Shown piece by piece: positions 36,678 through 46,095 of a stretch of 64,000 bases of DNA. Origin of the DNA: Moraxellaceae bacterium AER2_44_116 (lineage in GTDB: Bacteria; Pseudomonadota; Gammaproteobacteria; Pseudomonadales; Moraxellaceae); assembly GCA_006546595.1 (NCBI GenBank), contig VIAD01000005.1, positions 1-64,000 of the forward strand, read 5' to 3'. The translations under genes were made by a program, and so were the position numbers. How positions within the stretch are numbered: position 1 is the first letter of the stretch; each line of letters begins with the position of its first letter. The notes beneath the pieces are model-generated. The model searched no databases. It had not been told where the DNA came from and saw only the letters and a list, made by a program, of their open reading frames with translations.

Positions 36678-39446
36678 TTAATCCGCTATTTTAATCAAGC
36701 CCGCACCACCCGCCATAATCCAACGATTATTAGAGCGAATTAAACTGCGGCCTCTAAAGCCTAAATCAGCACTGACTAAGCCCCAAGTACGACCATCTCC
36801 CGAAGCCACTATACGATTATCGCAGAAGCCATACAACAAGCCATTAATGGTGGTTATATCGCTTGGCATACTAGAACATTGGCTTGGCTTTGTTCCTTCC
36901 TCTACACGCTGCCATGTGATGCCATCGTTAGAACTATACAATCCAAGACCGCTTGAGCTATATATTTTACCTGCCAACAAAGTCATACGGCCATTCAAAT
37001 CATCAGTAGATTGATTGTCTGTCCATGTTGAACCATTATCTGTAGAAGCAATCAAACGCACCTGATTTTGACTGGTTCTAATTCGTACTAACACCTTAGC
37101 CGCATCACCCACGATTGCAAACTGGCTAAATTCGCCTTGATAGTCAAAGGTACTGACTTGCCATGTGCTTAAATCGCTAGAATGAGCAATAAACGTCTTA
37201 CGAATATTACCTGTCGCAGTGTAGCCACCTGCCACATACCAACGCCCTGCAATATGTTTTACCGCGCGGTAATAAACAGAAGGCGCACCACCAAAGCCTT
37301 GTGCTAAAGGCTGCAAATCTGTAAATGGCAGTGTCGCTAATGTTGACCAAGTCCCATCAGTAGTTTTACCAAAGAAGAAAGTATTCGCACCGACGATGGT
37401 TGTGCCATCACTCGCAATTGTTCCCACATCAAAAGTCACTCCACTACCATTGATATTGGCAATTGGTGCGCTTGTCCATGTTGAGCCATTATCTGTTGAT
37501 TTAGCGGTTGCGGGTGTACCTGCCACCATCAATAAATTATTGCCCGTCACTAACTCTACAACACTTGAAAAACTTGCACTGACTTGACTACTGCTAAAAC
37601 TTGGTAATGCTGCAATCGGATTTCCCACTTCAACACTGACTTTAGGGAATGAACAAGAAGCACCATTAGCCAATACTTCATACTGATACATCGCACCTGA
37701 ATAAACTGTATTGGTATCACTATAATTAGTGACCGTTTGATTAGGGATAAGTGAGCCAAAAATATCAGTATTACCAATTTTGCCTGTACGATTAATACGA
37801 TAACTTGTTGCCCCTGTGACCGCAGGCCAAGACAAGTTAATACCGTCTTTGTTGGCATTCGGTGTGGCGGTTACTGTGCCAGTACAGCCACCGCCACCTG
37901 TATCAGTCACTTTAGACGCAAAAAAATCACCTGCACCCGAAAAATCGACACCATTGGTGGTTTTTTGCTGATTCAGTAAGTTGAAATCGACATGTGCGTT
38001 GTTTTTATCCAAATTGACGATGACATTGTTTTTGCTATCGCCATTTTGACATACCGATAACACATTAGCCGTCGCGCCATTTAACTTGACCAAAGCACTA
38101 TTCGCCGTTGGATTAACAGCCATTAATTGTAAGGTGGCCGCTTTAACTAATGTCGGTGGGCTAAGAGGGTCAAGTGCGCCGTTTTTAATTTCGACAGGAT
38201 AACTGTCCACAAATGGTAATAAATCGGCAAACGTTAACGTAGGTAATTGACCACAATCTGCTGTATTACCCGATGTTGCAAGAACAAAAACAGCTAATGA
38301 AGTCACTGTTTGATTGAGTGCGGCATTTGTGACGGTAAGTTTACCTGTCACTGCCCCTTGTGGCACTTTTACTACTACGCTAGTTGCTGTGGCACTTATT
38401 ATTTCTGCAACGACACTATTGGCAAACTGCACACTCATTTTGGTTTTATCAGCATTAAAACCTGTACCTGTAATAGTCACTTCTGCGCCAATTTGTGCAG
38501 TAACGGGCGTAAATCCTGTTAACGCAAATACTATTGCAGGCGGTGTGATATTCAAATTCAACGGATTACCCTGCACAAACGTCAACAACGCTTGTAACTT
38601 CGCCGCATCAAACCCATTTTGGCTGGCACTGGCGATAAAATCTTGAATTAATTTAAGTGCTTGAGCTTGATATTGACTAGCAAAGGTCGCGACATCGTAG
38701 GGTAATGCGCCTGTATTACCCGAACCATCCAGATCACCATCCGCTAAATCATTAGCAATGGCTTGAGCCACTTTAAGTGCAGGCGCAGTTTCTGTGGCAC
38801 CGAGTTGTTGTTGTGCGACTTTAGCTAATGTCGCCAATCGTAAAGCGTATTGTTCGGCTGCGCTTGAACCCAACGCCGCTAATTCTTGTTGACTGCCCAC
38901 TAAAGTTGGGGCTTTCAAAATATCTGTTACGCCAAACGCGGACTCAATTTGTGCTTTTGCGGCATTTAAATGAGAGACAATATTATTACCAGCTCCTGCT
39001 AAGGTCTCGGCTCGTTTAACGGCGGCTTCTGTTAATGCTGTCACGCCAATTTCACTGTTATTTGCCACAACTGTTGTTGCTGCACGAAGCATTGAGCCTG
39101 CGGGTAAATCCACCACTTTCCCTGTTGCCTCATCAAAATACTGCGCGCCATTTCCACCCTGTACTTCGGCTATGACGGTACTCACTGCACTAGGAATGGT
39201 GAAGGTGACTTTGCCTGTACTGCCTGTATTTTGCTCGCCAATCGGTGCATTATTGGTCGCATTTTTTAACACCACTTTTGCTTTTAATATCTTGCCTAAA
39301 GATGGACTAATGGTGAGTGTTTTTAAGGTGACCGCATTATTCGTTGTTGAGCTTGATGGCGCGTCGTGGTCATTACCATTACAAGCAACTAGCAACATCG
39401 CTACACTGAGCGTTGTTAGTGCATTCTTGGTATTGTTTTTATTCAT
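36678..39446 (-). CDS. Large lipoprotein with IPT/TIG, FN3-like and Asp-box repeats
   Basis: A 922-residue exported lipoprotein: the lipobox is LLVAC with Cys at residue 22. Residues about 40-290 are helical and alanine-rich; an IPT/TIG Ig-like domain follows near 300-390 (GAEVTITGTGFNAD), then an FN3-like segment near 525-600 (INLSWPAVTGATSYRINRTG). The C-terminal 300 residues carry repeated Asp-box motifs of BNR/sialidase-type beta-propellers (STDNGSTW twice, SNDGITW, SGDGRTW). Such proteins are surface-exposed and may bind glycans or act in adhesion; no catalytic residues could be assigned. Convergent with uvrA, divergent from the nitroreductase gene. Confidence 0.82.
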   Translation of the reverse strand: MNKNNTKNALTTLSVAMLLVACNGNDHDAPSSSTTNNAVTLKTLTISPSLGKILKAKVVLKNATNNAPIGEQNTGSTGKVTFTIPSAVSTVIAEVQGGNGAQYFDEATGKVVDLPAGSMLRAATTVVANNSEIGVTALTEAAVKRAETLAGAGNNIVSHLNAAKAQIESAFGVTDILKAPTLVGSQQELAALGSSAAEQYALRLATLAKVAQQQLGATETAPALKVAQAIANDLADGDLDGSGNTGALPYDVATFASQYQAQALKLIQDFIASASQNGFDAAKLQALLTFVQGNPLNLNITPPAIVFALTGFTPVTAQIGAEVTITGTGFNADKTKMSVQFANSVVAEIISATATSVVVKVPQGAVTGKLTVTNAALNQTVTSLAVFVLATSGNTADCGQLPTLTFADLLPFVDSYPVEIKNGALDPLSPPTLVKAATLQLMAVNPTANSALVKLNGATANVLSVCQNGDSKNNVIVNLDKNNAHVDFNLLNQQKTTNGVDFSGAGDFFASKVTDTGGGGCTGTVTATPNANKDGINLSWPAVTGATSYRINRTGKIGNTDIFGSLIPNQTVTNYSDTNTVYSGAMYQYEVLANGASCSFPKVSVEVGNPIAALPSFSSSQVSASFSSVVELVTGNNLLMVAGTPATAKSTDNGSTWTSAPIANINGSGVTFDVGTIASDGTTIVGANTFFFGKTTDGTWSTLATLPFTDLQPLAQGFGGAPSVYYRAVKHIAGRWYVAGGYTATGNIRKTFIAHSSDLSTWQVSTFDYQGEFSQFAIVGDAAKVLVRIRTSQNQVRLIASTDNGSTWTDNQSTDDLNGRMTLLAGKIYSSSGLGLYSSNDGITWQRVEEGTKPSQCSSMPSDITTINGLLYGFCDNRIVASGDGRTWGLVSADLGFRGRSLIRSNNRWIMAGGAGLIKIAD

Positions 39447-39587
39447 GGATAATCTCCTTTATTGTTCAAAAAAATGACTGCTATGGTCAAGATTACGCTT
39501 CTTAACAGCGCATTTTCAACCCTACTTTTAGGGGGTAAACCTCTTTTCTTTAGATTGTAGGATATTATCTTCACTAACAACAAAGCT

Positions 39588-39616
39588 TTGACAGTTATCG
39601 AATAGTTCGATAACCT
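39588..39616 (+). promoter_or_regulatory. Promoter with operator-like palindrome in its spacer
   Basis: TTGACA (39588-39593) is a perfect -35 box. The next 21 bases are a perfect inverted repeat with GTTATCGAA and TTCGATAAC arms around TAG (39594-39614), and a weak -10 candidate TAACCT lies at 39611-39616 with 17-nt spacing. A repressor bound there would block the promoter of the nitroreductase gene whose start is 47 nt further on. Confidence 0.65.
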
Positions 39617-39663
39617 TCAAACCAACAACAGAGCATTCATCTAATTTATTGAGGTCTTTCGTT

Positions 39664-40443
39664 ATGTCTAACACATCTACCACAAACAATAGTATTTCCA
39701 TCGGTGGCAAATCGCGCTATTACGAACCTGCTCCGCACGATATTGATGTTGCTAATTTTCGTAAAGTCGTCACTAGCCGCCGCTCAGTGCGTAAATTCAC
39801 CAACAAACCCATTCCTCAAGCCGTCTTAGATGATTGCTTGGACATGGCCTTGCTTGCTCCGTGTTCATCGGGTTTACAGCAATGGGAATTTTATGTCGTT
39901 CGTTCTGCCGATAAAAAAGCCAAATTAGTCAAAGCCTGCATGAGCCAATTAGCCGCAAAAACTGCTGCCGAATTGATTGTGTGCGTCGCGCGTACTGACC
40001 GTGTGGATGAGTTTTCTCGACAAATGTTGCGTGAATGGCCAATGCCTGATGTGCCTAAGCTCGTCCAACGTTATTATCAACTTATTCCGTATAACTACGC
40101 CGCTGGTCCGATGAACAGCTTTGCCTTTGCTAAAAAAGCGGCTTTTGCGTTAGGAGGATTGGTTGCGCCTGTACCTCGTGGCCCTTATACCAAAAGTGAA
40201 GTGGAATTGTGGGCGGCAAAAAGTACGGCTTTGGCTTGTGAGAACTTAGTGTTAGCGTTTAGAGCGCATGGTTTTGACACCTGCATGATGGAAGGTTTTG
40301 ATGCCGTTCGCGTCAGTAAATTATTACATTTAGGTGATGGTGCATTTCCGATTATGGTCATTGGTGCAGGTGAACGCGCAGAGGATGGCGTATTTTGGCC
40401 TCAAGTCCGTTTTGACCGAAACTTGTTTGTCCACGAAGTTTAG
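39664..40443 (+). CDS. Nitroreductase family protein
   Basis: A 259-residue FMN-dependent nitroreductase. TSRRSVRKFTNKPIPQ near residue 38 is the FMN-phosphate-binding signature, and APCSSGLQQWEFYVV near 67 is the isoalloxazine-contacting loop. The start at 39664 (MSNTSTTNN) is preferred to an in-frame TTG 15 nt upstream. Longer than the RutE-like protein at 24001-24591 because of an insertion in the middle (about 105-155). Substrate unknown. A palindromic promoter lies upstream, so expression is probably inducible. A family A repeat begins at its stop codon. Confidence 0.85.
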   Translation: MSNTSTTNNSISIGGKSRYYEPAPHDIDVANFRKVVTSRRSVRKFTNKPIPQAVLDDCLDMALLAPCSSGLQQWEFYVVRSADKKAKLVKACMSQLAAKTAAELIVCVARTDRVDEFSRQMLREWPMPDVPKLVQRYYQLIPYNYAAGPMNSFAFAKKAAFALGGLVAPVPRGPYTKSEVELWAAKSTALACENLVLAFRAHGFDTCMMEGFDAVRVSKLLHLGDGAFPIMVIGAGERAEDGVFWPQVRFDRNLFVHEV

Positions 40444-40510
40444 GCTTCGACTCCGCTCAGCCACCACGACTCCGCTCTGTCAGCGCCCCCCCCCTGAGCG
40501 GAGTCGAAGC
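40443..40510. repeat. Dispersed palindromic repeat, family A copy 3, with duplicated arm
   Basis: GGCTTCGACTCCGCTCAGCC is followed after ACCA by a second, imperfect CGACTCCGCTCTG, then a run of nine C (40486-40494) and the complementary arm CTGAGCGGAGTCGAAGC. It starts at the last base of the nitroreductase stop codon. Arm duplication mirrors copy 2. Confidence 0.85.
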
Positions 40511-40616
40511 GGCAATTAAAACAAATACTATTAAAGCAATGAAAAAATTAGACAACTCCCACATAAAAGCTCTACGCTACCAACAAATAACATGACTAAA
40601 GCAAGGAGACACCTAT

Positions 40617-41969
40617 ATGCGCGCACTCGGCCCTATTGACCAAGCCTTTTTATGGTTAGAACGTCGTCAACAACCTATGCACGTTGGTGGTTTGATGCTG
40701 TTTAAAGTCCCTGAAGATGCAGATAAAAACTTTGTGCAAGAAGTCGCCGCTCGCTTTAAAGCCGTCACGCCTCCCGTTCGTCCTTTTAATCAGCGTTTAG
40801 AAGGGATGTTTTGGGAAGAAGATGACGAATTCGATTTAGAGCATCACTTTCGCCATATTGCCCTGCCTGAACCAGGCCGAATTCGTGAATTACTCGCCTA
40901 CATTTCTCAAGAACACAGTGCCTTATTAGATCGTGCTAAACCGTTATGGGAATGTCATCTCATTGAAGGTATTGAAGGCAATCGTTTTGCCTTGTATTTT
41001 AAAATGCACCACGCCGTTGTTGATGGTGTCGCAGGAATGCGTATTGCCCAAAAATCGTTATCCACCGACCCCAATGAAAAAGCTCTAACGCCTTTATGGG
41101 CTGTTAAACGGGACAAGCGTCCTAAAGAAGAAACCACCGCCCTCTCTAACTTTGCTGACACTTTAACGCGTTTGCGTCATCAAGCTAGCAGTGTGCCCAA
41201 AGTCGCTAAAGAGCTGTATCAAGCGATTCGTGCGTCTTACGAGCATGACCCTGATTATGTTTCTGTGTTTCAAGCACCGCGCAGTATTTTAAATCAAAAA
41301 GTCAGTGGCTCACGTCGTTTTGCCGCCCAATCCTATGACTTAACACGAATTAAAGCGATTGGTAAAAAACTGGGTGTCACAATTAATGATATTGTCATGG
41401 CCATGTGTGCTGGCGCATTACGCACGTACTTATTAGAGCTTGATGCTCTGCCTGAAAAACCATTAATTGCGATGGTTCCTATGTCTCTACGTCGTGATGA
41501 CAGTGACGGTGGCAACCAAATCAGTATGATTTTGGCCAATTTAGGCACGCATTTAGCTGACCCTAAAGCACGTTTAGATATTATTCATCGCTCAGTACAA
41601 AATGCCAAAGACCGTTTTAGCCGTATGTCTCCTTCCGAAATTATGGCTTACAGCGCGTTGGTATATAGCATTTCTGGTGCAAACTTAATGACGGGTATTG
41701 CACCTAAACTGCAAGCGTTTAACGTTATTATTTCTAATGTCCCCGGCCCTAGAGAAACCATGTATTGGAACGGTGCAGAGCTTGATGGCTTTTATCCCGT
41801 CTCTATTGTGTTAAATGGCATGGCGTTAAATATGACGCTGACCAGTTATGTTGATAAACTAGAGTTTGGTTTAATTGCTTGTCGTAAAGCACTGCCCAGT
41901 ATGCAACGCTTATTAACGTATTTAGAAGATGCGTTGGATGAGTTAGAAGTTGTTGCTGGCATAAAATAA
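40617..41969 (+). CDS. Wax ester synthase/diacylglycerol acyltransferase (WS/DGAT)
   Basis: A 450-residue acyltransferase that joins acyl-CoA to long-chain alcohols or diacylglycerol, making storage wax esters or triacylglycerol at the inner membrane. The catalytic HHxxxDG motif is MHHAVVDGVAGM near residue 135. PLWECHLIEG before it, and SNVPGP and NGMALNMTL towards the C-terminus, are family signatures. AAGGAG precedes the ATG. Common in Acinetobacter-like and marine gammaproteobacteria. Followed by a hairpin. Confidence 0.94.
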   Translation: MRALGPIDQAFLWLERRQQPMHVGGLMLFKVPEDADKNFVQEVAARFKAVTPPVRPFNQRLEGMFWEEDDEFDLEHHFRHIALPEPGRIRELLAYISQEHSALLDRAKPLWECHLIEGIEGNRFALYFKMHHAVVDGVAGMRIAQKSLSTDPNEKALTPLWAVKRDKRPKEETTALSNFADTLTRLRHQASSVPKVAKELYQAIRASYEHDPDYVSVFQAPRSILNQKVSGSRRFAAQSYDLTRIKAIGKKLGVTINDIVMAMCAGALRTYLLELDALPEKPLIAMVPMSLRRDDSDGGNQISMILANLGTHLADPKARLDIIHRSVQNAKDRFSRMSPSEIMAYSALVYSISGANLMTGIAPKLQAFNVIISNVPGPRETMYWNGAELDGFYPVSIVLNGMALNMTLTSYVDKLEFGLIACRKALPSMQRLLTYLEDALDELEVVAGIK

Positions 41970-41976
41970 GCCCATT

Positions 41977-42010
41977 GTAGGCTTCTTTCCTCTTCATGAG
42001 AGAAGCCTAC
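41977..42010 (+). terminator. Hairpin after the wax ester synthase gene
   Basis: GTAGGCTTCT (41977-41986) and AGAAGCCTAC (42001-42010) are perfect 10-bp complements around a 14-nt loop, 8 nt after the stop codon. There is no long U-run after it. Confidence 0.6.
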
Positions 42011-42226
42011 TTATAGCAAGTGACTGACCGTTCATCCCTATATATCTCCCTTTCATACGCCAAACCTAGCACTTGCTCTGCACGCCTGTATATAATTCGC
42101 ACACCAAAAATTTGAGACGCAGTTCTCATTTTTCATTGTAGTCATGCGCCTAGACAGCCATAAATCATTCTTAGTTACAACCAAACACATGTGAAATAGC
42201 TGTTTTATTTCTTGGAGATTTGAGTC

Positions 42227-43387
42227 ATGTCTATCACTTTCATAAAAAGCTTCTTCGATACTTATCGGTTGTCTTTTTTAGAAATATGGCAAGACCTATT
42301 TACCAAATATGCAATAAAAAACAAACCTGAATATGCACAGTATCTGAGCAAAAAAATTCACCACAGAATCATTTTCTCCGCACCAATGCTAGTATTACTT
42401 TTTAGCGTTAAGCTGACATTGTATTTTTTTAGTCTTAGCCTTGAACAATTTTTGTTATTCTTTTTGATAGAGTTTTCACTCATTGATGGTTCTTTATTAG
42501 CCATGCTGATCTCCTCTGTTTTCACCAAAAACCTCAACGAATCTTATTATAAAAACATGTTTGCACTGGCCTCTTTCTCTTTATTAAGTTGTGTTCTTGT
42601 GTCTATTTATTGTGCGACTCAACATATTTACTTTCCTTATGAAATTGTAGGTATGAGTGTTTTATTATTTCTATGGATATTTAACACCCCTTTTAAATGG
42701 ATTTTTATCATTCCTTTCATTGCGCTCATTATGTATTTTTCATTAACCATTCCTCTTAATCACCACCCTACTCGTGAAAATATCACGGCAATAATTGCAC
42801 TAACCATCTCTTTTATGATTGGCTTATTTTATTCAACAATGAATAGTGCAAACGAATATCAACTATATCAGTCATTTAGAGATGCAGAGGCACAAGCAAT
42901 GACTGATATGATGACAAACCTTTATAACCGCAATGGCTTTATGCATCACTTTGAACAACATAAAAAAATTGCACAACGAGAAAAGAAAAGCATTTATATA
43001 GCCATATTAGATATAGATAACTTTAAACGAGTCAATGATAACTATGGTCACGATATTGGTGACAATGTTATTGTCATGGTCGCTACCAAACTAACTGAGC
43101 TTTACCGTCGCCCATTAGATTTGGTCGCTCGATGGGGCGGCGAAGAGTTTATTGTGAGTTGGTGTGAAGACAATCCACAAGCCATTCCGATCATGGGCAA
43201 AAAAATATGCCAAACGATTGCCAACAGTGTGATTATTAGTCCATCAAAACAACTCTCTGTTACCGTCAGTATTGGTATAGCCCAATTGAATGACAACGAT
43301 ACTTCGTTTTCAGAAGCACTAAAACGTGCGGATACCGCCTTGTACTTTGCTAAAAATAATGGCAAAAATCAGTACAGTGTGGCTTAA
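42227..43387 (+). CDS. Membrane-bound diguanylate cyclase
   Basis: A 386-residue protein with about six membrane segments (residues 45-210) and a C-terminal GGDEF domain (about 225-386). The active-site motif is GGEEF in ARWGGEEFIVSW, and an RxxD feedback-inhibition site (RPLD) lies five residues before it, so it should make c-di-GMP and be product-inhibited. The N-terminal membrane domain is not one I can name. c-di-GMP made here could be read by FimX, but there is no operon link. Its last 69 nt overlap the convergent yidD. Confidence 0.92.
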   Translation: MSITFIKSFFDTYRLSFLEIWQDLFTKYAIKNKPEYAQYLSKKIHHRIIFSAPMLVLLFSVKLTLYFFSLSLEQFLLFFLIEFSLIDGSLLAMLISSVFTKNLNESYYKNMFALASFSLLSCVLVSIYCATQHIYFPYEIVGMSVLLFLWIFNTPFKWIFIIPFIALIMYFSLTIPLNHHPTRENITAIIALTISFMIGLFYSTMNSANEYQLYQSFRDAEAQAMTDMMTNLYNRNGFMHHFEQHKKIAQREKKSIYIAILDIDNFKRVNDNYGHDIGDNVIVMVATKLTELYRRPLDLVARWGGEEFIVSWCEDNPQAIPIMGKKICQTIANSVIISPSKQLSVTVSIGIAQLNDNDTSFSEALKRADTALYFAKNNGKNQYSVA

Positions 43388-43741
43388 ACTACAAGGCAAA
43401 TCAGGCACACAGTCGCCTAACTCAAGCCCGCAATCACATTTATCTTTTTTTGAAAGGCATTCACGTTGTGGTGGGCGATTGCGCCTTCTGCTGCGTTCAC
43501 GTCGTTCTCGTTCTTTTTTTTCGCGTTCTGTTTCTAAGTATTGATAGGCTAAATGGCAATTTGCAAACTGCTGCTTAATCATCGGCCAGCCTGTGATAAC
43601 ACCATGTTCAGCAATGATATTTTTGACCATTGCAGAACACGATAATGAGCGATGATAACAAGCGTAAGCACACTTAAAACCTTTATGGGGTGATATGTAT
43701 TTTTGGTAGAGGGTGATTAGGAAGATGAAGAAATGGCGCAT
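43319..43741 (-). CDS. yidD: YidD-family membrane insertion efficiency factor with Cys-rich C-terminal extension
   Basis: A 140-residue protein. The first 65 residues are YidD-like: LYQKYISPHKGFKCAYACYHRSLSCS and the GW-PMI-----C-HL pattern match the family. YidD proteins are usually 70-100 residues, but here a basic linker (EREKKERERRERSRRRNR) and a cysteine-rich tail (KCDCGLELGDCVPDLPCS, a possible metal site) follow, then a hydrophobic end. The last 69 nt overlap the convergent diguanylate cyclase gene. I start at the ATG 43741 (MRHFF) rather than a further upstream codon. Normally yidD lies next to rnpA and yidC; here it is isolated. Confidence 0.78.
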   Translation of the reverse strand: MRHFFIFLITLYQKYISPHKGFKCAYACYHRSLSCSAMVKNIIAEHGVITGWPMIKQQFANCHLAYQYLETEREKKERERRERSRRRNRPPQRECLSKKDKCDCGLELGDCVPDLPCSLSHTVLIFAIIFSKVQGGIRTF

Positions 43742-43816
43742 GGACAAGTCCTTTTTTTGTAAGATAGAATGCCACACACTGCTAACGCATTACTAAAGAA
43801 ACGGATTTACACATAA

Positions 43817-44413
43817 ATGTCAGCGGACTCGCCATCGACTACTAAAGCTAACCCAATATGTAGCGCAACTCAAACAGCAAGAGCTGTTTTGCTATGGATA
43901 TATAAATTCATCAATAAAAACAAAGCGGTGTTATTTGCCTCCGTATTAATATTAACGTGTTTAGCGTTTTATGCTTACCAATTTTATTATGACGCATCTG
44001 GAAAAGATAATATAGATAAAGTCCTTATGGACAAATTTGGCAACAATAGAAATCCACTAAGCCCATCAAATGCCGACTGGGGAACTTTTGGTGATTTTTT
44101 TGGTGGAGTCATGAACCCAATTCTTGGGTTTATTAATTTATTTTTGCTATCAAGCACGCTATCGCTACAAATAAAAAGCTCACAAGATCAAACTAAAAAC
44201 ACTCAAATTCAGGAAGCTTCAGCAAAAATTGTGGCTATTGGTCATCTATTAGAAATTACTACACACCAAATTACCAACCTTTCCAACAATATACATTTAC
44301 TTAAAGATGATGAAATAAAAATTTTAGAAGAGCTTAAAAATCATCACTCTGAATACCTTAATGAGCTACATGGACAATACAAAAAATTAAACGACTCTAA
44401 AAAGGAAAACTAA
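43817..44413 (+). CDS. Two-helix membrane protein resembling putAbiC phage-abortive-infection family
   Basis: A 198-residue membrane protein: helix 1 at about 37-57, then the string NADWGTFGDFFGGVMNPILGF leading into helix 2 (about 92-120), then a helical cytoplasmic tail. The W-G-x-F-G-D-F-x-G-G-x-x-N-P-I pattern is shared by the putAbiC family and other small membrane proteins found beside phage-defence genes. One base separates it from the next NTPase gene, so they form an operon. AT-rich compared with its neighbours. The defence role is inference from family and context. Confidence 0.68.
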   Translation: MSADSPSTTKANPICSATQTARAVLLWIYKFINKNKAVLFASVLILTCLAFYAYQFYYDASGKDNIDKVLMDKFGNNRNPLSPSNADWGTFGDFFGGVMNPILGFINLFLLSSTLSLQIKSSQDQTKNTQIQEASAKIVAIGHLLEITTHQITNLSNNIHLLKDDEIKILEELKNHHSEYLNELHGQYKKLNDSKKEN

Positions 44414-44414
44414 A

Positions 44415-46063
44415 ATGGATCACATCAAAAAATCTATTATTGCCTTTCTAAAAAATCCAACTCTGAAGGTAATAGCAATAAAGGGCGACTGGGGTGTTGG
44501 CAAAACTCACTTCTGGCAAAATAAAATAATAACAAAGATATTTAGCGATGTAGAGGAAAAAATACTATTAGAGAAAGAATATTACTCCTACGTCAGTCTT
44601 TTTAACATTGAAAATATTACCGACCTTAAAACAAAAATATATTACGAATCAAAATCAATCAATAATGACAACTCTAAAATAAAGTCTTACAATCATATTG
44701 AATTAATAAATCAGAGCACGACAATCAGTCAACAACTACAAAAAATAAAAATAGATAACTATTTAATTTGCTTAGATGACATTGAGCGTAAATCTAAAAA
44801 AATCAGTTTACAAACAATCCTAGGCTATATATCTGAACTAAAAGAAAATTATAATAATAAGATCGTAATAATTTTTAATGAAAATGAGCTATCAAGACAC
44901 GATAAAATACTACTTCATAAATACAAAGAGAAAATCATTGATGCATCAATAGAGTACAAGCCATCTGCCGAATACAATCAAAACATTATTTTTAAAGACC
45001 ACTTGTATATTGAAATAATTAAAAAGGCTTTAGAGCCGATGAACGTAAAGAATATGAGGATATTAAAATTCATCGAAAACAATATTGATTTCTTCTTTAA
45101 ATCATTAAAAAATATATATTTAAGCATGGAAGAAACTGTAAAACTAGAGGTAGTATCCACTATTGTATTTGACACTTGGCTTTATTATCAAACTGAAATA
45201 AATATTAGCTTACAAGAACTAGAAGATTTTTTTAGTTACCGTATAAAACTATCAGAAGAAAAAGAGATTATTAGAAGAAAAATAATAAATTATGGCTATC
45301 ACCACTTAGAAGAATATGAGAAAGAAATCATCAACTATCTTCTAGAAGGATATTTCAATGAAGAAAAATTAACACTTGAACTTCAAAAACTATCTGAAAA
45401 GAAATTAAAAAATCAAAAACTCAAGACTTTAATGATAAGCTGGAAAAACTATGGGGTATCTACAACAATAATTTCATTGGAAATGATACCGATTTTCTAA
45501 CAGAAGCACCCGATTTTATTGCAGAAAACATTGATATGTTATCTTATCGGCAGCTACAACAAATCATTGAACACATTAACAAAATACAAAAAAACAAAAG
45601 CACTCAAGAATATATTGATTTGTTTATTGAGTCACATAAATCAACATTTACAGAAAACGATATAAAATACTTCTTATCACAGACAAAAAAAGAAAAAATC
45701 ATAACCGCCCTCAACGAAATTTAAGCGCAAATTTCTGAAAAAAAATCACTCCAAAGCACCTTATATAAAATCATAAAAAGCTCTGGCTGGAATCCTGAAG
45801 ATGAAGAGTTTTTAGATTTACACTCTGAGGACGAAATATATCAATGGTTAAAAACTGAAACTGACACTGAGTTATTACAAATCATTCGTCAAGCGTTACG
45901 TATTTTTCAAGCCACGTCAGGAGATACTAAAAGAGAATCTTTTGGTCGCAAACTTTACAGATCTCTTTTAAAAATTTGGCGCGAAGGTGACACCATAGAT
46001 GAATTAAGAATTACCGATTATTTAAATATAGAAATCCCCGTAGAAGAAAAAAAGGCGGATTAA
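44415..46063 (+). pseudogene. KAP-like P-loop NTPase gene with a -1 frameshift and an in-frame stop
   Basis: Frame 1 (44415-45500) encodes Walker A GDWGVGKT (residues 24-31) and Walker B LICLDDIE (about 117-124), as in KAP-family P-loop NTPases. Near 45407-45420 coding moves to the -1 frame, which reads sensibly (DKLEKLWGIYNNNFIGND and on) until TAA at 45722-45724. The same frame then continues open to the stop at 46061, encoding another 112 helical residues. The repaired product would be about 549 residues. So there are two lesions: a frameshift at an A-rich tract and a nonsense codon. The heptamer A AAA AAT at 45407-45413 fits a -1 slippery site, so programmed shifting is not excluded for the first. 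Confidence 0.75.
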
Positions 46064-46074
46064 ATCCGCCTTTC
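46050..46074. terminator. Bidirectional terminator between the NTPase remnant and purL
   Basis: GGCGGAT (46054-46060) and ATCCGCC (46064-46070) form a hairpin that contains the NTPase stop codon. It is followed by TTTCTT on the plus strand and by a run of seven T on the minus strand, so it can end both convergent transcripts. Confidence 0.8.
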
Positions 46075-46095
46075 TTCGTTCTACCACAACATCAA

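Noticed and set aside
40486..40494. Run of nine C as a phase-variation tract
   Set aside because: It lies in the centre of an intergenic palindromic repeat, not in or near a coding start, so slippage would have no obvious coding effect.
42121..42226. Riboswitch or structured leader before the diguanylate cyclase gene
   Set aside because: No conserved GEMM-type or other leader motif could be recognised in this short AT-rich segment.
45536..45724. Independent small gene of 62 codons
   Set aside because: The frame is open well upstream of its ATG and continues the NTPase sequence, so it is a fragment of the broken gene.
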